From positions 729,093 to 793,092 of the forward strand of contig ML769389.1 of the NCBI GenBank assembly GCA_009733575.1: a DNA stretch of 64,000 nt, given 5' to 3'. Positions within the stretch are counted from its first letter, which is position 1; every line of letters begins with the position of its first letter. Positions 45,168-56,969 of this stretch are shown here, piece after piece. The notes beneath the pieces are model-generated. The model had not been told where the DNA came from and did not search any database. It worked only from the letters and a program-made list of their open reading frames with translations. This DNA is from Gymnopus androsaceus JB14. Its lineage: Eukaryota; Basidiomycota; Agaricomycetes; Agaricales; Omphalotaceae. The translations under genes and the position numbers were made by a program.

Positions 45168-46385
45168 TCATGAGCGTTTAGTAGCTGCCTTTTTGACTTG
45201 CGTCCACAGCTTAGATATGGCCTTTTTGTCCTTTGCCTTATTCTGAATGCCATCCATTGATCAACGAAGTATAGTGGAAATGCGATTAAAAAACATACCA
45301 GGTCGCTATCAATTTCGGCAATCTGGGCGCTGCATGCCATCACTGTCCTTTCTGTTCCGCCTTTTTCAAGCTTGGCATTAATCGCGTCTTTGGCTTCCTT
45401 TGCTGTTTCTTCAAGGATGGTGTCAACAACTGTGTCCAATTCCTCAGCAAGCTTGCTGATAGCTCCCTTACTTGAAGCTCCTCCATCCGCATACACCAGA
45501 TAATAACCAACATTTTTGGTGTTCTGGTCAGTCGCTGGTGCCATTTCCGACTCGGATATGCTTTTTCCAACAAATCGACCTTTCTGCTCAGCTTATCAGC
45601 ATTGACAATCTTCTATGTGCCAGTGAAAAGCCTACCGCCTGATTCACCGGGGTGGAGAGATAAAAAAGGTTCCGGGCATCAGCATTCAATTTGACAAAGA
45701 TTGTTTCCAATATCTCCTTCTTCACTACGGTCAATCCATCCACGGACACCTCGAGGTTACGGGCAGTCTCGATCATGTTATTTAGTGCATCACATATTTC
45801 TCCTGCAAGTGCAGCTTTGACAATCTGAAGCTCTAAAACGTGATCTTTTCAAGCGTAAGTAAATCAACATGAGGAATTGATGATAAAGCACATACCGCAC
45901 TGGGTATTTTCAGCCTTCCCTGGACTGCTTTTAACAAGACCTTGTTGATCAAAAGTGATGCTTTCAGAGTTAGCGGTGCAACCATCTCGCGCAAGGTTTT
46001 GTAGGCGAGCAGAGATTCCGCAGACATCTGCTCTCTTAACAAGATGTTTATTGGTAGATTTGCTAGATGCGAGAGGACATGACGCTGATGAAGAAGAAGA
46101 CTGGTGTCTGTATATTAAGCTGCAGTTTATCACAAGGAAGAGAAGCCTCACCTGTTTTGCTGAACTCTTTGCTAAAGGACCTGGACTTTTATGTGATGCG
46201 GATGAAGATTTGTCCGCTTTACCGGTCGAAGAGGGTGTCTTGTCCGATGGCTTACCAACTGGCTCCTTTGGAAGATTCCTGGGGCTCAAGTCGGCAGCAT
46301 TGATAATGGGTCTGCCAACACCAGGCTCGATATAGAGCACAAGAAATAGCAGGAAGAGGAAAGCGGTAAGATGACGATACCGCAT
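45168..46385 (-). CDS. Predicted secreted protein of unknown function, apparently intact
   Basis: Five exons close perfectly: 46385-46152, 46100-45896, 45844-45636, 45583-45299 and 45242-45168, with introns of 51, 51, 52 and 56 bp, all GT-AG, giving 335 residues. The N-terminus MRYRHLTAFLFLLFLVLYIE is a clear signal peptide, likely cut after GVG. A Ser/Pro/Lys-rich linker follows (residues ~35-85), then a segment with cysteines (VCGISARLQNLARDGC) and a long, probably helical, charged C-terminal half (KLAEELDTVVDTILEETAK) ending in a Lys-rich tail. No enzyme motif is seen. The gene has no premature stop and is free of the C-to-T decay in its neighbours. It is probably exported; a role at the cell surface or with a host is speculation. 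Confidence 0.75.
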
Positions 46386-47204
46386 GATTGCTCGGAGCAG
46401 ATAGAGAATTTAATAAGTATCGAGAGACAGAACCAGCTGTCACTGAGATGGATATAGAGAAGAAGGACTACCAGAGTGAGGAATTGAAGTCGGTAGCATT
46501 ATGCTTTTATACGCCAGATGCACTACCGCATAATTTTGACCGCAGGCTCACCAGGTGTTACGCATCACACATTAATTCCAAAATGTGTGATTTCAGGCAA
46601 GGTTTCCGTTATCCATTTGGTTTTTTTAGCTCTTTCCAGTATAACCGGGCGCTCCGGAAGGGTAAATTTTCAATTTTGACCAAAAAATAATATCACGGAT
46701 TGGTTGGATCGAGCTGGATCTAGGATTTCTGGGCACAGTTATGTGTTACGAATACGACTTTGGCCAAGATCGCAGAGTATGTTACACGTTATGGGCGCAT
46801 ACGAACGTAGTTGTACAGTACAGCCATTTTTGATCTCACTGAAATTCAGATGACCGGCATTTCATTTGTTCAGAACCACTAATGTTATCGGAAATCACCT
46901 TAAGCATTGTTCCAAACAGCTAGTAAGCAGCGGGAAAAGCATAGCATTGATGCAGTTGTGGATTGCGGTCAAGTAGGGGTATGGCATCGAGTTTCAGACC
47001 AATTTCATTTCCTACAAGTAACAGGGGATTGACTCGTCCATAGATGATTCCGGTGTGCAGATTGGGCGCTAAACATGTACGACAGGAGATTTTTATTCTG
47101 GCCTGTTGTATATAAGCTCTTGAACATGCTTTTAGTCTGTAGGTTTCCTCCCTGAGCATTATGTCCAAAAATCAAACAAACTGTGAAGTAAGTAAGAATC
47201 AAGT
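46386..47204. other. No clear gene
   Basis: Contains the probable promoter side of the secreted-protein gene and a few open stretches, such as minus 47168-46920, whose composition is protein-like but unrecognised. No repeats were found. Confidence 0.4.
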
Positions 47205-47760
47205 CAGAGTGCCAGAGATGGTGGAACCCGCGGGTACCCACAGGTTCATCTTCCAAAATACCCGCATGTTTGTGGCACCCGCGGATAATCAATATCTGTA
47301 GGCGCAGGTCACGGTGTTCAGCAGGTTCAGGTATGGATTTTGATGAAATGGCAGGTACCTGCACTACCCGCTGTCAGCCGCCGAGGTGGACTCAGCATCA
47401 ATACAGTTTTTATATTGAGCAGTGACATAGATTTAATTGAGATAAAACTTTTTTGATAAGATCATATCACATATTCATCTGTGAGCTGTGCACAATCAGA
47501 AAAACGGTAGCAGTATCAGAAGAATAGTCACTACCATTATGAATCAGTGTGCCTGCACCTGTATGCAGGCAACTATAACCAAACTATAACACTAATATTT
47601 ATTCTGTATACATTTTTTAAGCTATATTTACTCATACTGTACTAATGAATTTACTTCCAGGTACCTGTGCATAAATTACCCGTGGGTAATGGATATTTTA
47701 AGCGCTGGGTTTCCGCGGGTACATGGCTTTACCTGTATGATTGAGCTGAAATAAACTCGG
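47205..47760. mobile_element. Relic of an ACCCGCGGGTACCC-type MITE
   Basis: Repeated CCCGCGGGTACCCACAGG, AATACCCGC, CACCCGCGG, ACCTGCACTACCCGC, TTACCCGTGGGTAA and CCGCGGGTAC motifs in both orientations are typical of subterminal regions of fungal hAT-like MITEs. The borders are unclear. A related short copy lies at 55784-55975. Confidence 0.45.
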
Positions 47761-47937
47761 CCCTTGCGCTCCTAGTACCAGTGTACGGTTTTGATGAACA
47801 GCCGTAGGGGATAATAATGCTTAAACAGTGCATAGAGGAAAAGTTATGTAAAGGAAATCTGACTTTCTGGAAATTGGACGGCCCGTCGTCCTAGCGCAGC
47901 TTTGTCGGTAGTCCGAGTCTCATGGACTAGGGTATTA

Positions 47938-48599
47938 GGGACAGTCAAAGTGGCGCTGGAAACGCCGCTGAAACTGAGGCTGAAAAGGCCTGCTGAAATC
48001 GCCGCTGAATGATTTTTTAATTTTTAATCCGATTCTGCGTTCAGCAACAAAATAGTCGCTGAAACACTTTCAGCGGCTGAAAACTACTATGTCCTAACCC
48101 TACTGTACTACTTAAACTTTTGTCTCCTATTCTTTTGCAAATGCACAATGACCAAAGCAAGCAAGAACAAGAACAGCAAGAACAGCCCTCCACCAACCGC
48201 ACAACTTGGCCAACCTTGTGGCTCCAAAAATAAGCCCAAAAATGAGGAGCCAACCTCATTGCAGCGTGAACATAGACGGCGGAGGATTGACTTCAGTGAT
48301 TTCCCAGTTCCTTCCTGCTGTTGCTGGGCTTTACGGCGCTGTTGCAGTTTTTCGCGCCATGTCTGGAACTTGACAATGGTGCAAATGAGTCGCTTTACAT
48401 GAGTATGGCGTCAAGAGGCATTGGGCATGGTGACGGAAGTGATACAAGGAATTCTATTTGATACTTATAAAATAGTATTTCAGCGGAATTCAAAAAAGGT
48501 CAGTCAACGATCGGACCGCTGAAATGAACTTTCAGCAACATTAAATATTTATTTCAGCAGGGTTTCAGCGCAATTTTTAAATGGCACTTCGACTGTCCC
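47938..48599. mobile_element. MITE (662 bp) with GCTGAAA motifs and a small ORF
   Basis: Ends GGGACAGTCAAAGTGGC and GGGACAGTCGAAGTGCC (reverse complement), flanked by TATTA (47933-47937, 48600-48604) or, minimally, TA. The subterminal regions hold about six copies each of GCTGAAA/TTTCAGC. An internal ORF (48148-48402) begins MTKASKNKN and contains a GSKNKPK patch like part of an AT-hook; it could be a transposase remnant or captured exon. Confidence 0.7.
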
Positions 48600-48628
48600 T
48601 ATTATATGATCAAGCAAGTTGATGTATA

Positions 48629-48879
48629 CATCGTAACTAGCCGAGTATTGATTGACCGGCTTTTTTCGGCTTTTTTCGGCTTTTTCAACCCCAAAAAGCA
48701 GATCAATTGACAAGCCGCAATTGATCTCACATTGTGTCGCAACCCGGTTTCCATGTAGCTTATTTATAGTATTTATAGTACAAAAATGAATACTTTACAT
48801 ATAAAAGTTTGAGTACGTACTTGTGGGCAACCCGGCAAGCTGGTCAAGCCGGTCAATCAATGCAGTGCTTTTTACGATG
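48629..48879. mobile_element. TTGATTGACCGGC MITE, copy 1 (251 bp)
   Basis: TIRs of about 35 bp (CATCGTAAC...TTGATTGACCGGC) flanked by TA (48627-48628, 48880-48881). The same family sits in the loop of the foldback at 53.7-55.5 kb. Confidence 0.75.
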
Positions 48880-49245
48880 TAGCTTTGAGCCATAAACTGC
48901 ATACCGGCATTGGAGAGTAAGGGGGATTGAAGGTGAAGGATCCATAAGACTGACGAAGCAACCGTGTATTGGACATAGGCAATACACCAAAAAAAAAAGG
49001 GAAAAATGTAACATAGGGCCAACAGAAATGGAAATTGAATGTCGATATTCCAGGACCCAGGTAGAAAAAAAATGGTAAATACAGCCGGCTTCCTGTCCCA
49101 GCAAAAGCACTGCAGAGAAGTTCAGCAGACAAGGCCAGTGCAGGGATAATGGTAGAGCCGGTGAGCAGTGTCCTTAGCTATGCTATCTACTTCAAGTTAG
49201 ATTGTGACAAGTCTCTAAAGTTCTATCTTCTGAATCTGACTCATA

Positions 49246-49510
49246 CATCAGCAAAACCTGTATTTTGCATTTTGATTCCCACAGGATTACTTAAAATTCC
49301 CAGTGCTCCCAGAGCTCCCAGCGCTTGCCAGTGCTGTCAGAAATATAAAATCATATGTTATTTCCAAATAAGGTAATTTTGCGGCCTCTGGGAGCTTCTG
49401 GGAGCTCCCTCCTGCATTGGCCAGACCATCTAAGTGCTGGGATGCTGGAGCGCTGGGAACTCTGGACAGTTTGCTCAAGCACTGCCCACGTAATACAGGT
49501 TTTGCTGATG
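49246..49510 (+). mobile_element. CATCAGCAAAACC MITE, copy 1 (265 bp)
   Basis: TIR CATCAGCAAAACCTGTAT at both ends, with TA duplicated outside (49244-49245, 49511-49512). Internal GCTCCCAGAGCTCCCAGCG repeats occur in both halves. Copy 2, inverted, is at 60356-60630. It cuts the F-box/LRR-like relic on the minus strand. Confidence 0.85.
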
Positions 49511-50031
49511 TAGTGAGATAAGCCCATGGGCAGAGCTGAATTAGTTTGTGGATATTTTCGCGTTTTACGTAAAATTTTTCCAAGACAATATGTTCCCAAG
49601 GCCCGCCACTGATTTGACGGATATGAAGAGATGTTAGGGTGTCAGATTGATATCTGACAGTAGTGGGCAATGTTGGAAACACGGGAAGCAAAAAGATGTA
49701 GTTGGAAGTCTCAAAGGCTACTGTACATAGATTTAGGGAGGCAAGTGTCTGACCATGAGAATTTTTTTTACCCCAGGTTAGCAACCTGAGCTTGGATGGC
49801 TGTGACAGTTGAGAAATTAGGCAACCAATACTGGCTTTGCTTATCCAAATAGACTGGTCTTCTACCTATACTATTGTATTTTTCTTCCACATCATGTTTG
49901 GGGAGCTCTAAAACAAGAATGCAGCTCTTAGGTATTTTTTGGAAATTCTTTCGGATTTTCACTGATTTTGTCACGGTTTTTGCACTAGCAATCACCTCAA
50001 AAATGACCGTGATGTCAAAGCAGATAGGCAA
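49511..50031 (-). pseudogene. F-box/LRR-like gene relic
   Basis: The minus strand reads CILVLELPKHDVEEKY, PNFSTVTAIQAQVANLG, then after a short gap TLASLNLCTVAFETSNYIFL and DTLTSLHIRQISGGPWEHIV. The spacing of Leu in TLASLNL and LTSLHI resembles the irregular leucine-rich repeats behind many mushroom F-box proteins. No F-box is seen in this part. The frame runs into the MITE at 49510, so the 3' end is lost. Weak family assignment. Confidence 0.4.
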
Positions 50032-50706
50032 CGCAACCAGGCGATTGTGACTGTGACCGTTGCCTTCCTACATCTATAGCACACACCTGCTTTGCGCTCT
50101 GGCGTTGGCAACTGTCAAACTCCTGAATTTAGATAACGTAGTGGAGCCTGCGGTGGAGCGTTGTTATGGCTTCCCGGGGATGCGGGCTCAGCGAGGATGC
50201 GGGCTCAGAGGCTGCTCGGCCGTCTTGTATCGCCTTGTTTTCCGAGGTGGCCCATCGTTCTTACAACAGCTGTCAGTATTGATCCATCCACAAGTTTTCA
50301 AGTTAGGGCCGTAAGAGATATTGTGCTTAGAAGTCTCAAAGGGTGTATTGCGGCAATACGCATGTTGATCCATCCGCAAGTGCAACAAAGGCTTGTGAAA
50401 CATGATGGCAATGATGGCAATGACGAGGTCACATGCAAATGTTGATATTATGCATAAATACGGAGGTACAGGTGCTCCGGCGAAGTCCAACTCTGCTTCT
50501 CTCCCACCCCCCTCCCTCTTCCTACGGCTACACCAAACCATTTTTGAAATAGCGAAATTTCACGCTTCGAAAGGTTCGGCAACCAAGTTTTGATTTTCAG
50601 ATACTTACCACTCACTTATTTTTAACCCCCAACTCCCTTTCAGTAAGTATCCTCGATCACCAAATAATTGCTACTTCTATCTTCCTGTCTTCCTGGATTA
50701 TTTACA
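50032..50706. other. Intergenic, no gene recognised
   Basis: Overlapping short ORFs on both strands are mutual shadows. A pyrimidine-rich stretch (50495-50520) and the 5' leader of the F-box gene lie here. Confidence 0.4.
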
Positions 50707-52316
50707 ATGAGCAAATGGGACGAAGTTTGCATCCTTTGCGGCCTTCGAGCTGGTTTCCCACCACAGTTTATAGCCTACAATCGGACAAAGTCCAAGGAGC
50801 TTCTGCAATGGATAGACGAGGTCCTGCGGTTGCTCCCCAAAGACAACTTGGACTTCACATCCCGAAGGATACATACGCTTCTTGACACTGCCATGGATGC
50901 ATACTCTGAATCTGTTCTCAATCAGCACATTATGATGCCTCGTCTGCGAGCCTTTCTTGGAACTTGGCGCTACTTTCATACCGTTGTATGTGTGGGATAT
51001 TTTGAGATGGATGAATATTTCGGGAGGGATATTGTCTGGTCATCTGATTGGCCAGATGAATTTGGGTTTCCAAGTGGTCGGAATGTTCAAGTAAAGCGCG
51101 CAAAGATAGTTTGGTCTGGAGACCCGCAGGTTAGGATTTATCATCCCATTGCGGAGGATACTGGTTCAGATACTGGTGAGATGTTAAGACAATGGAAATC
51201 TTTGGCTACTACTTAGCTGATATATCCACTTAGATGATTCTGACCGTGAAAAAGGCTCCGAGGAAAAGCCTATCCCTCTTTCCGCTGCCCATGCACAAGG
51301 GCGTTGTCTAAGTTTTTATATTCTCGAGGGCCCGTTCTACTATTTGAAGGCCTGGCTTGATCTAGAATCAATGCCATCTCGCTCAGTTATGTTCAGTCGA
51401 GGCAAAGAATCTCTATCTTTTGAAGGGGAGCTTTATGAAGTCATTAACTCCAGGGAAGGTCGACGAGGTATCTACACTGCATGGGCCGTTTCAACCGAAA
51501 GTCAATAACATATTGCTTTAGATGGATTGGCGGGATTCCTTCCCTACATTAACTATGGTGACCTTCGGGAAAGTGTGGATCAGTATCAAGACTGCTTCAT
51601 CCGCACGCGAAACTCTGCTGTTCACACCACAAAGGCTATTCAAGCTCATTTGGAAGGTGAAGATTTGATACTTGCAATGCTGGAAGATTGCCAAGCACAT
51701 CTATATGCACGGCCCGATGTGTAAGTATATCTTTACGCCAAGGATCAGTCTCTAAAAAGCATTCAAATTTAGATGGCCAGTACCCCTTGACTTAAAAATC
51801 GATGATGCATTTCCTGCCAAAAAATTACTTCCATACAAAGAAATGGAGCGCACGACTGCCTTCCTTGCTTTACCTGTCGAGCTGTTCATCCAAATCCTTT
51901 CACTTGCTCCTTTATCTGCCATCTTTACATTGGCAGCGACTTGCACAGAGGCTCATGTTCAAGTTACTTCCCAGATCAGCCGTATCATTCGTACTTCTGT
52001 TCTCTCAGACACTAATGAGACAAGTATGAAATGGCTTCTCCCTGTTTCAACAATCCCTGGAGAAAATGATAGGGCATTTGAGGTTGCATGGAAGTGGCTT
52101 GCCATGGCTAATACCAATTCCCCGAACAGTGTGGAGAACCCTTTCCATCATCCAGAATTCCCATATCTGTCATTTATGAAGGCCTGCTATGCAGCATCTG
52201 CTTGGGGGATGAAGAACAGGCGGCGGATCTGGGGAATGGTAAAGCAGTTTGAAAAGATATGGAGGGATTATCGAACTAAAGGATACGAGGTGCATTATTT
52301 CACTCATGAGTCATGA
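50707..52316 (+). CDS. F-box protein, intact
   Basis: Four exons, 50707-51175, 51234-51467, 51522-51720 and 51773-52316, with introns of 58, 54 and 52 bp, close to 481 residues. The N-terminus MSKWDEVCILCGLRAG carries a C-X2-C pair. The middle has a GRDIVWSSDWPDEFGFPSGR block. The F-box lies at about residues 325-365: LALPVELFIQILSLAPLSAI followed by FTLAATC. F-box proteins recruit substrates to SCF ubiquitin ligases through Skp1. This architecture, with the F-box late in the protein, is typical of a large mushroom family. I chose ATG 50707 because it gives the conserved CxxC start; an upstream ATG is out of context. No stop or frameshift is seen. Confidence 0.75.
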
Positions 52317-52554
52317 TGATTTACGTTTGTAAAACCGGGAAATTTGTTTCATTTTTTGGGTATTCTTTGATATTTTTTAATTGTGCATTTTCCAACTGTT
52401 TTCCAAAGTCCATGTAGAGTTGGTTGAAACACCACAGCCATACAGATGAGATTTAATTTGTCCAGGATGGGAATGGTACCTCTGAATTAGCAGTCTATGG
52501 ATTGCTCATTCCGACTTTGTTATAGGATGTACTTATGAGTTCATTTAGTAAGTA

Positions 52555-52935
52555 CTCGGCCTGGGCAAAAGTAACCGTAATTTTACTTACAGGGCCATAA
52601 TTTTGCCAAAACATAATATTTCACTGGGCCAAAGGCACCTGTTCAACACTGTGAGATGTCCTCTCCAGCTTCCATGTCAAAAATAAGCCAACGTGTAAAT
52701 TTTCATTTGTGAAATTAGCATTAAATACTGTGGAATGCCAAAAATAGCAATTTTCCTGCCAAAATGGTCACAATATAGAGGGTGATACAGCACTGCTTAG
52801 GACTCCAGGTGAGTATTGGGGTGAGATGGAGCATATATAAGTCCTCTACATTATTCCTAGGCTGACACAAAGCCATAGGTGGTAAAATTTTGTGGGCTGA
52901 AAATAAAAATTACGGTTACTTTTGCCCGGGCCGAG
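52555..52935. mobile_element. Mariner-like MITE (381 bp)
   Basis: TIRs of about 32 bp, CTCGGCCTGGGCAAAAGTAA and CTCGGCCCGGGCAAAAGTAA (reverse complement), flanked by TA (52553-52554, 52936-52937). No ORF. Confidence 0.85.
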
Positions 52936-52937
52936 TA

Positions 52938-53716
52938 TATACATGATACTGCTGTTTTTTCAGGCTCGCAGCTCACCTGTGCCTGGCCCAGCAAGGTATA
53001 TGGCTCAACAACAACAATGCTATTGTTGCGTGGCCATCTCCTTGAGTTGAATCCTATAAAGAGATTCAGTGTTTGTTAGAGCATATTTCGTTGACTTCTC
53101 TAGGAGATCTTGAGTGGGAAAATAGGATACTAGCATCTTGGGGAGTGATCAATAAGTGGTGTTGGGCAATAGACATATGCTGGGGGGGTTTCTTGATGTT
53201 GAGCATAGATAAGCCTAAATTCAGCCATTGAGCATGATTGAGTGCAATTTGAGAGATTGAACTTTCGTCTGGGTCCTCACGCAAGCTCACAGGCTGAGGT
53301 ATTTTCAGAATGCATATAGAATTGAAGCTATTGATAAGAATACCAATTACTAATAATGTATGGTGGGCAAAAGGCACACAGGAAAATTAATTCCAAGTAT
53401 GCACGATAACGGATTGGAATTAATTTCCGACCTGGGGGTGCGGAGGATACAGAAACCGAGAACCCATGCGAAGAAGCCACAGGTCCGTCGGAATCTGTAG
53501 ACGACTAACCCACAGGGGCATAGGCCCAAGGCTGTGGTGACTGAGATCACCCAAATTCAGGAAGATGAGGGGTTGTCATTGGTGGGATAGTGAATGCGTA
53601 CACCATTATATATATGTATCATAGGAGTAAGACATAGCAAAAGTACTCAGGGTGGCTGAGTGAAGGATGAGGCGTGTATGAAGATCATAGTTGTAGCCAA
53701 TGGTGGAGACATGTAG
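52938..53716. other. No gene recognised
   Basis: Only short ORFs without family resemblance (for example minus 53377-53066). No repeats or TIRs were found. Confidence 0.4.
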
Positions 53717-55548
53717 CACTTCAGTCACCTACTAAAAGATACCTACTTAGGCTTAACTTTTGCCTTCCAAGTTGGAGCTAAGTAGGGGTAAATGCCTGGC
53801 ATATTCCACCATGGTAATACCATGGATGGTATTACCATGATATTATCATGGTGGTATTGCCATGGTGGTATTACCATGGTACTACCATGATGGTATTGCC
53901 ATGATGGTATTACCATGGGTGGTATTACCATGAGTGGTATTCTTCAAACATGGTATATTGATTTGTCTATTGTTACCCATCTAACCTTTAACCCTAACCC
54001 ATAATCCTAACCCCTAATTCCTAATTTATAAATCTCAATTCCTGACATTTTTTTGGTAAAATAAGCACCCATCAGTGCTGATAGATGTAGCTACATGTAT
54101 ATAAGTAATGTCATACTTTACTAGTACTGGTATTAGGACCAGTACATATAGTACAAAGTCACACTAGTAGTGCTTAGTTGGTATCACCAATAATTTGTAC
54201 TAGTAACTAACCTAATGGTTATACTAGTACGTACGTATACTAGTAACGAATGTAATAGTGAGTAGTACTAATAATTCATTGTATTAGTAGCTAATCTAAT
54301 GCTTAGTACTGATAAGTTGTCATGCTAGTATGATCTGTATGATCTGATTGTTATACTAGTACTATATTGTACTATGTTTTTTATTCGACATGTTGTGACT
54401 GTGACACATGTCGATTTTTTTTTTTTTTTTATTTTTCATAGCTGTAGTATTGATTTGATTGTATATACGTACTGTACATAATATGTGACTGTGACTGTGA
54501 TGATGACATAGTAACTAATGGTTAGTAGTACTTATAAGCTGGTACACATTGTAACTAGGGTAGTATTGATTGACTGGCTTGTTCCGGCTTGTTTCTGGTT
54601 GTTCAACCCAAACAAGCAGGTCAATTGACAAGCCAAAATCTATCTCAGTTTTCTATGCAACCCAGTTTCCATGTCCGTTATCTATAATACAAAATTGTAT
54701 ATAATCTATACATTTTATAGTACGTACAGTGGACAACTTGTGGACAAGCCCACAAGCCGGTCAAGCTGGTCAATCAAAACTGCCCTTTTTACAATGCACC
54801 AGTAACTAATGTAATGCTTAGTAAAGCTAATAAGTTGTTATACTGGTACAACTATTAGATTAGTTACTATTAGTATACATAGTAGTTACTAGTACAAATT
54901 ATTGGTGATACCAACTAAGCACTACTAGTGTGACTTTGTACTATATGTACTGGTCCTGATACCAGTACTAGTAAAGTATGACATTACTTATATACATGTA
55001 ACTACATCTATCAGCACTGATGGGTGCTTATTTCACCAAAAAAATGTCAGGAATTGAGATTTATAAATTAGGACTTAGGGATTAGGATTGGGGGTTAGGG
55101 TTAGATGGGTAACAATAGACAAATCAATATACCATGTTTGAAGAATACCACTCATGGTAATACCACCATGATAATATCATGGTAGTACCATGGTAATACC
55201 ACCACGGTAATGCCACTATGGTAATACCAACATGGTAGTACCATGGTAATACCACCATGGCAATACCATGATGGTAATACCATCATGGTAGTACCATGGT
55301 AATACCACCATGGCAATACCATGATGGTAATACCATCATGGTAGTACCATGGTAATACCATCATGGTGATACCATCATGGTAGTACCATGGTAATACCAC
55401 CATGGCAATACCACCATGGTAATATCATGGTAATACCATCCATAGTATTACCAAGGAGGAATATGCCAGGCATTTACCCCTACTTAGCTCCAACTTGGAA
55501 GGCAAAAGTTAAGCCTAAGTAGGTATCTTTTAGAAGGTGACTGAAGTG
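53717..55548. mobile_element. Foldback element 2 (1.83 kb) with minisatellite and telomere-like arms
   Basis: The left tip CACTTCAGTCACCTACTAAA recurs inverted at the right tip with one change. In both arms, in order: a CTACTTAGGCTTAACTTTTG block, a TGGTATTACCATGG-type minisatellite (53805-53945 left, about 55148-55450 right and longer), a degenerate TAACCC/GGGTTA stretch, CAGTGCTGATAGATGTAGCT, and GTACTAGT-rich sequence. Arms are roughly 600-800 bp. A mariner-like MITE (54545-54797) sits in the loop. No coding capacity. Confidence 0.85.
54545..54797. mobile_element. TTGATTGACCGGC MITE, copy 2 (in foldback loop)
   Basis: Same family as 48629-48879: CACATTGTAACTAGGGTAG then TTGATTGACTGGC on the left, and the matching inverted end CTTTTTACAATGC on the right. 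TA precedes the left end; the right flank has drifted. Confidence 0.7.
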
Positions 55549-55783
55549 TGCTGGCACCATCATTCATTATAGTAATGAATATATTTTGAGGCAGCTGCCA
55601 GTTTTTCAATTGTACGTAGGTCACAGGCGCCCGTGCGCGGATTTTTAGCGCCCTTCTAGCACCTTGTCTTAATTTTAAAGCAATCTTATCACTGAAAATT
55701 TATCCATATCAAACTTATGTCACTTCTTTGTCTACACCGAAAAATTATGTTATTGTTATATATATAAGTTGTATGATGCCGAG

Positions 55784-55975
55784 ACTCAGCTTGGGTGGTT
55801 CAGGTATCGCAGGTATCCGCAGGTACCTGCCACTTCATCAAAAGTCATACCTGCATCCATCAGGTATCTGTACCTGCGGATAGTGACTATCCACGGATGC
55901 CAATAACTGCGGGTTTTCACATGGATGTACCTGTGGGTACCCACAGGTATCACCACCTGCCGCCAACCTCTGATA
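55784..55975. mobile_element. Short hAT-like MITE relic
   Basis: GGGTGGTTCAGGTATCGCAGG at the left and GGTGGTGATACCTGTGGGTA (reverse complement) at the right enclose repeated GCAGGTACCTGC and ACCCACAGGTA motifs, as in the relic at 47205-47760. Confidence 0.5.
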
Positions 55976-56969
55976 TGTACATAGATTATAGTACATATGT
56001 AGTTCTAGGACAATGATAGTGTAGCAAACTAACTAAAGATCTAGTACTACTTAGTATCACTACATGTTACTTAGTACTATGAGACCATACTATAAGTGTC
56101 AGCCCTTGTATGCAAGCATGAAATAAAGACATACCATGAATATTCAGTGAAATTAAGTGACTGAGAATCAAGACGGAGTTGGACAGTTGAGATGAAGTTG
56201 AAGTTCCGATGTGGATGATTCTGCATTTCTTATATACTGCTGGTGGGAGAGAATGATGAGTCTCAGATGGCTGTCACATGGCAATACAAGTCAGTGATCC
56301 CACAGAACCTCAGCAACCCATAGTAACTCATAGTTCTGTAGAGAACTATGGCTACTATGGCCTTTTATGGCTTGCTATGGCTGCTATGGCCATTACCCAC
56401 ATTTTTCTGATGTCAGAATATGCACATTTGATCTCTCCACATGGTGGACACTTTTGGAGTAAATTGTTTTTGCTTTCACCATTTCAGCAGCACCATTGGA
56501 AATTGCTTGTTATTTCTGTTTGGTATGGATGCTATACTACTCTCAATGGATATTTTCATGGTTTCTGGTTACTCTCCACCCTTTTGAGGTTGCTTCATAC
56601 CACAGCAACAGCACAACAGCTAGAGAAGCTCAGCACACTTTTTTTCAAAGCAATGGTGGATTTGGCATGCCAAAAAGGAGTCAACTAGCTGGATATAGAT
56701 GCTCTTGGTTGTTCAGAGTAGCCTGGCGCTTTGAGAGGCATGAATATTGCAGCTGCAACAAGTGACAAGCAGAATTTGCTATGAGTTACAGCAAATTTTG
56801 CTGGCCTGAAACATCCCTAATGAGGATAACAGCTTCTGTACACTGTAAGTAAATAAATAAAGTAAGGAAACTCACCCCAGAGTGAAGAGATAAACTCTAG
56901 GAGACAGTGACAAAACTGCTATAGAATATAAGTAACTACTGTGGAGGGGACCTCTGAGATAAGTACAGC
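55976..56969. other. No gene supported
   Basis: A 136-codon ORF (56278-56688) lies over repeated CTATGGC units (56345-56390) and has no recognisable family; I do not call it a gene. Confidence 0.4.

Noticed and set aside
53805..55450. TGGTATTACCA arrays as a CRISPR array
   Set aside because: Units are 11-15 bp, have no unique spacers, sit in inverted arms of a foldback, and the genome is eukaryotic.
56278..56688. 136-codon ORF as a membrane protein
   Set aside because: Partly made of CTATGGC repeats, no splice or homology support, and no conserved motif.
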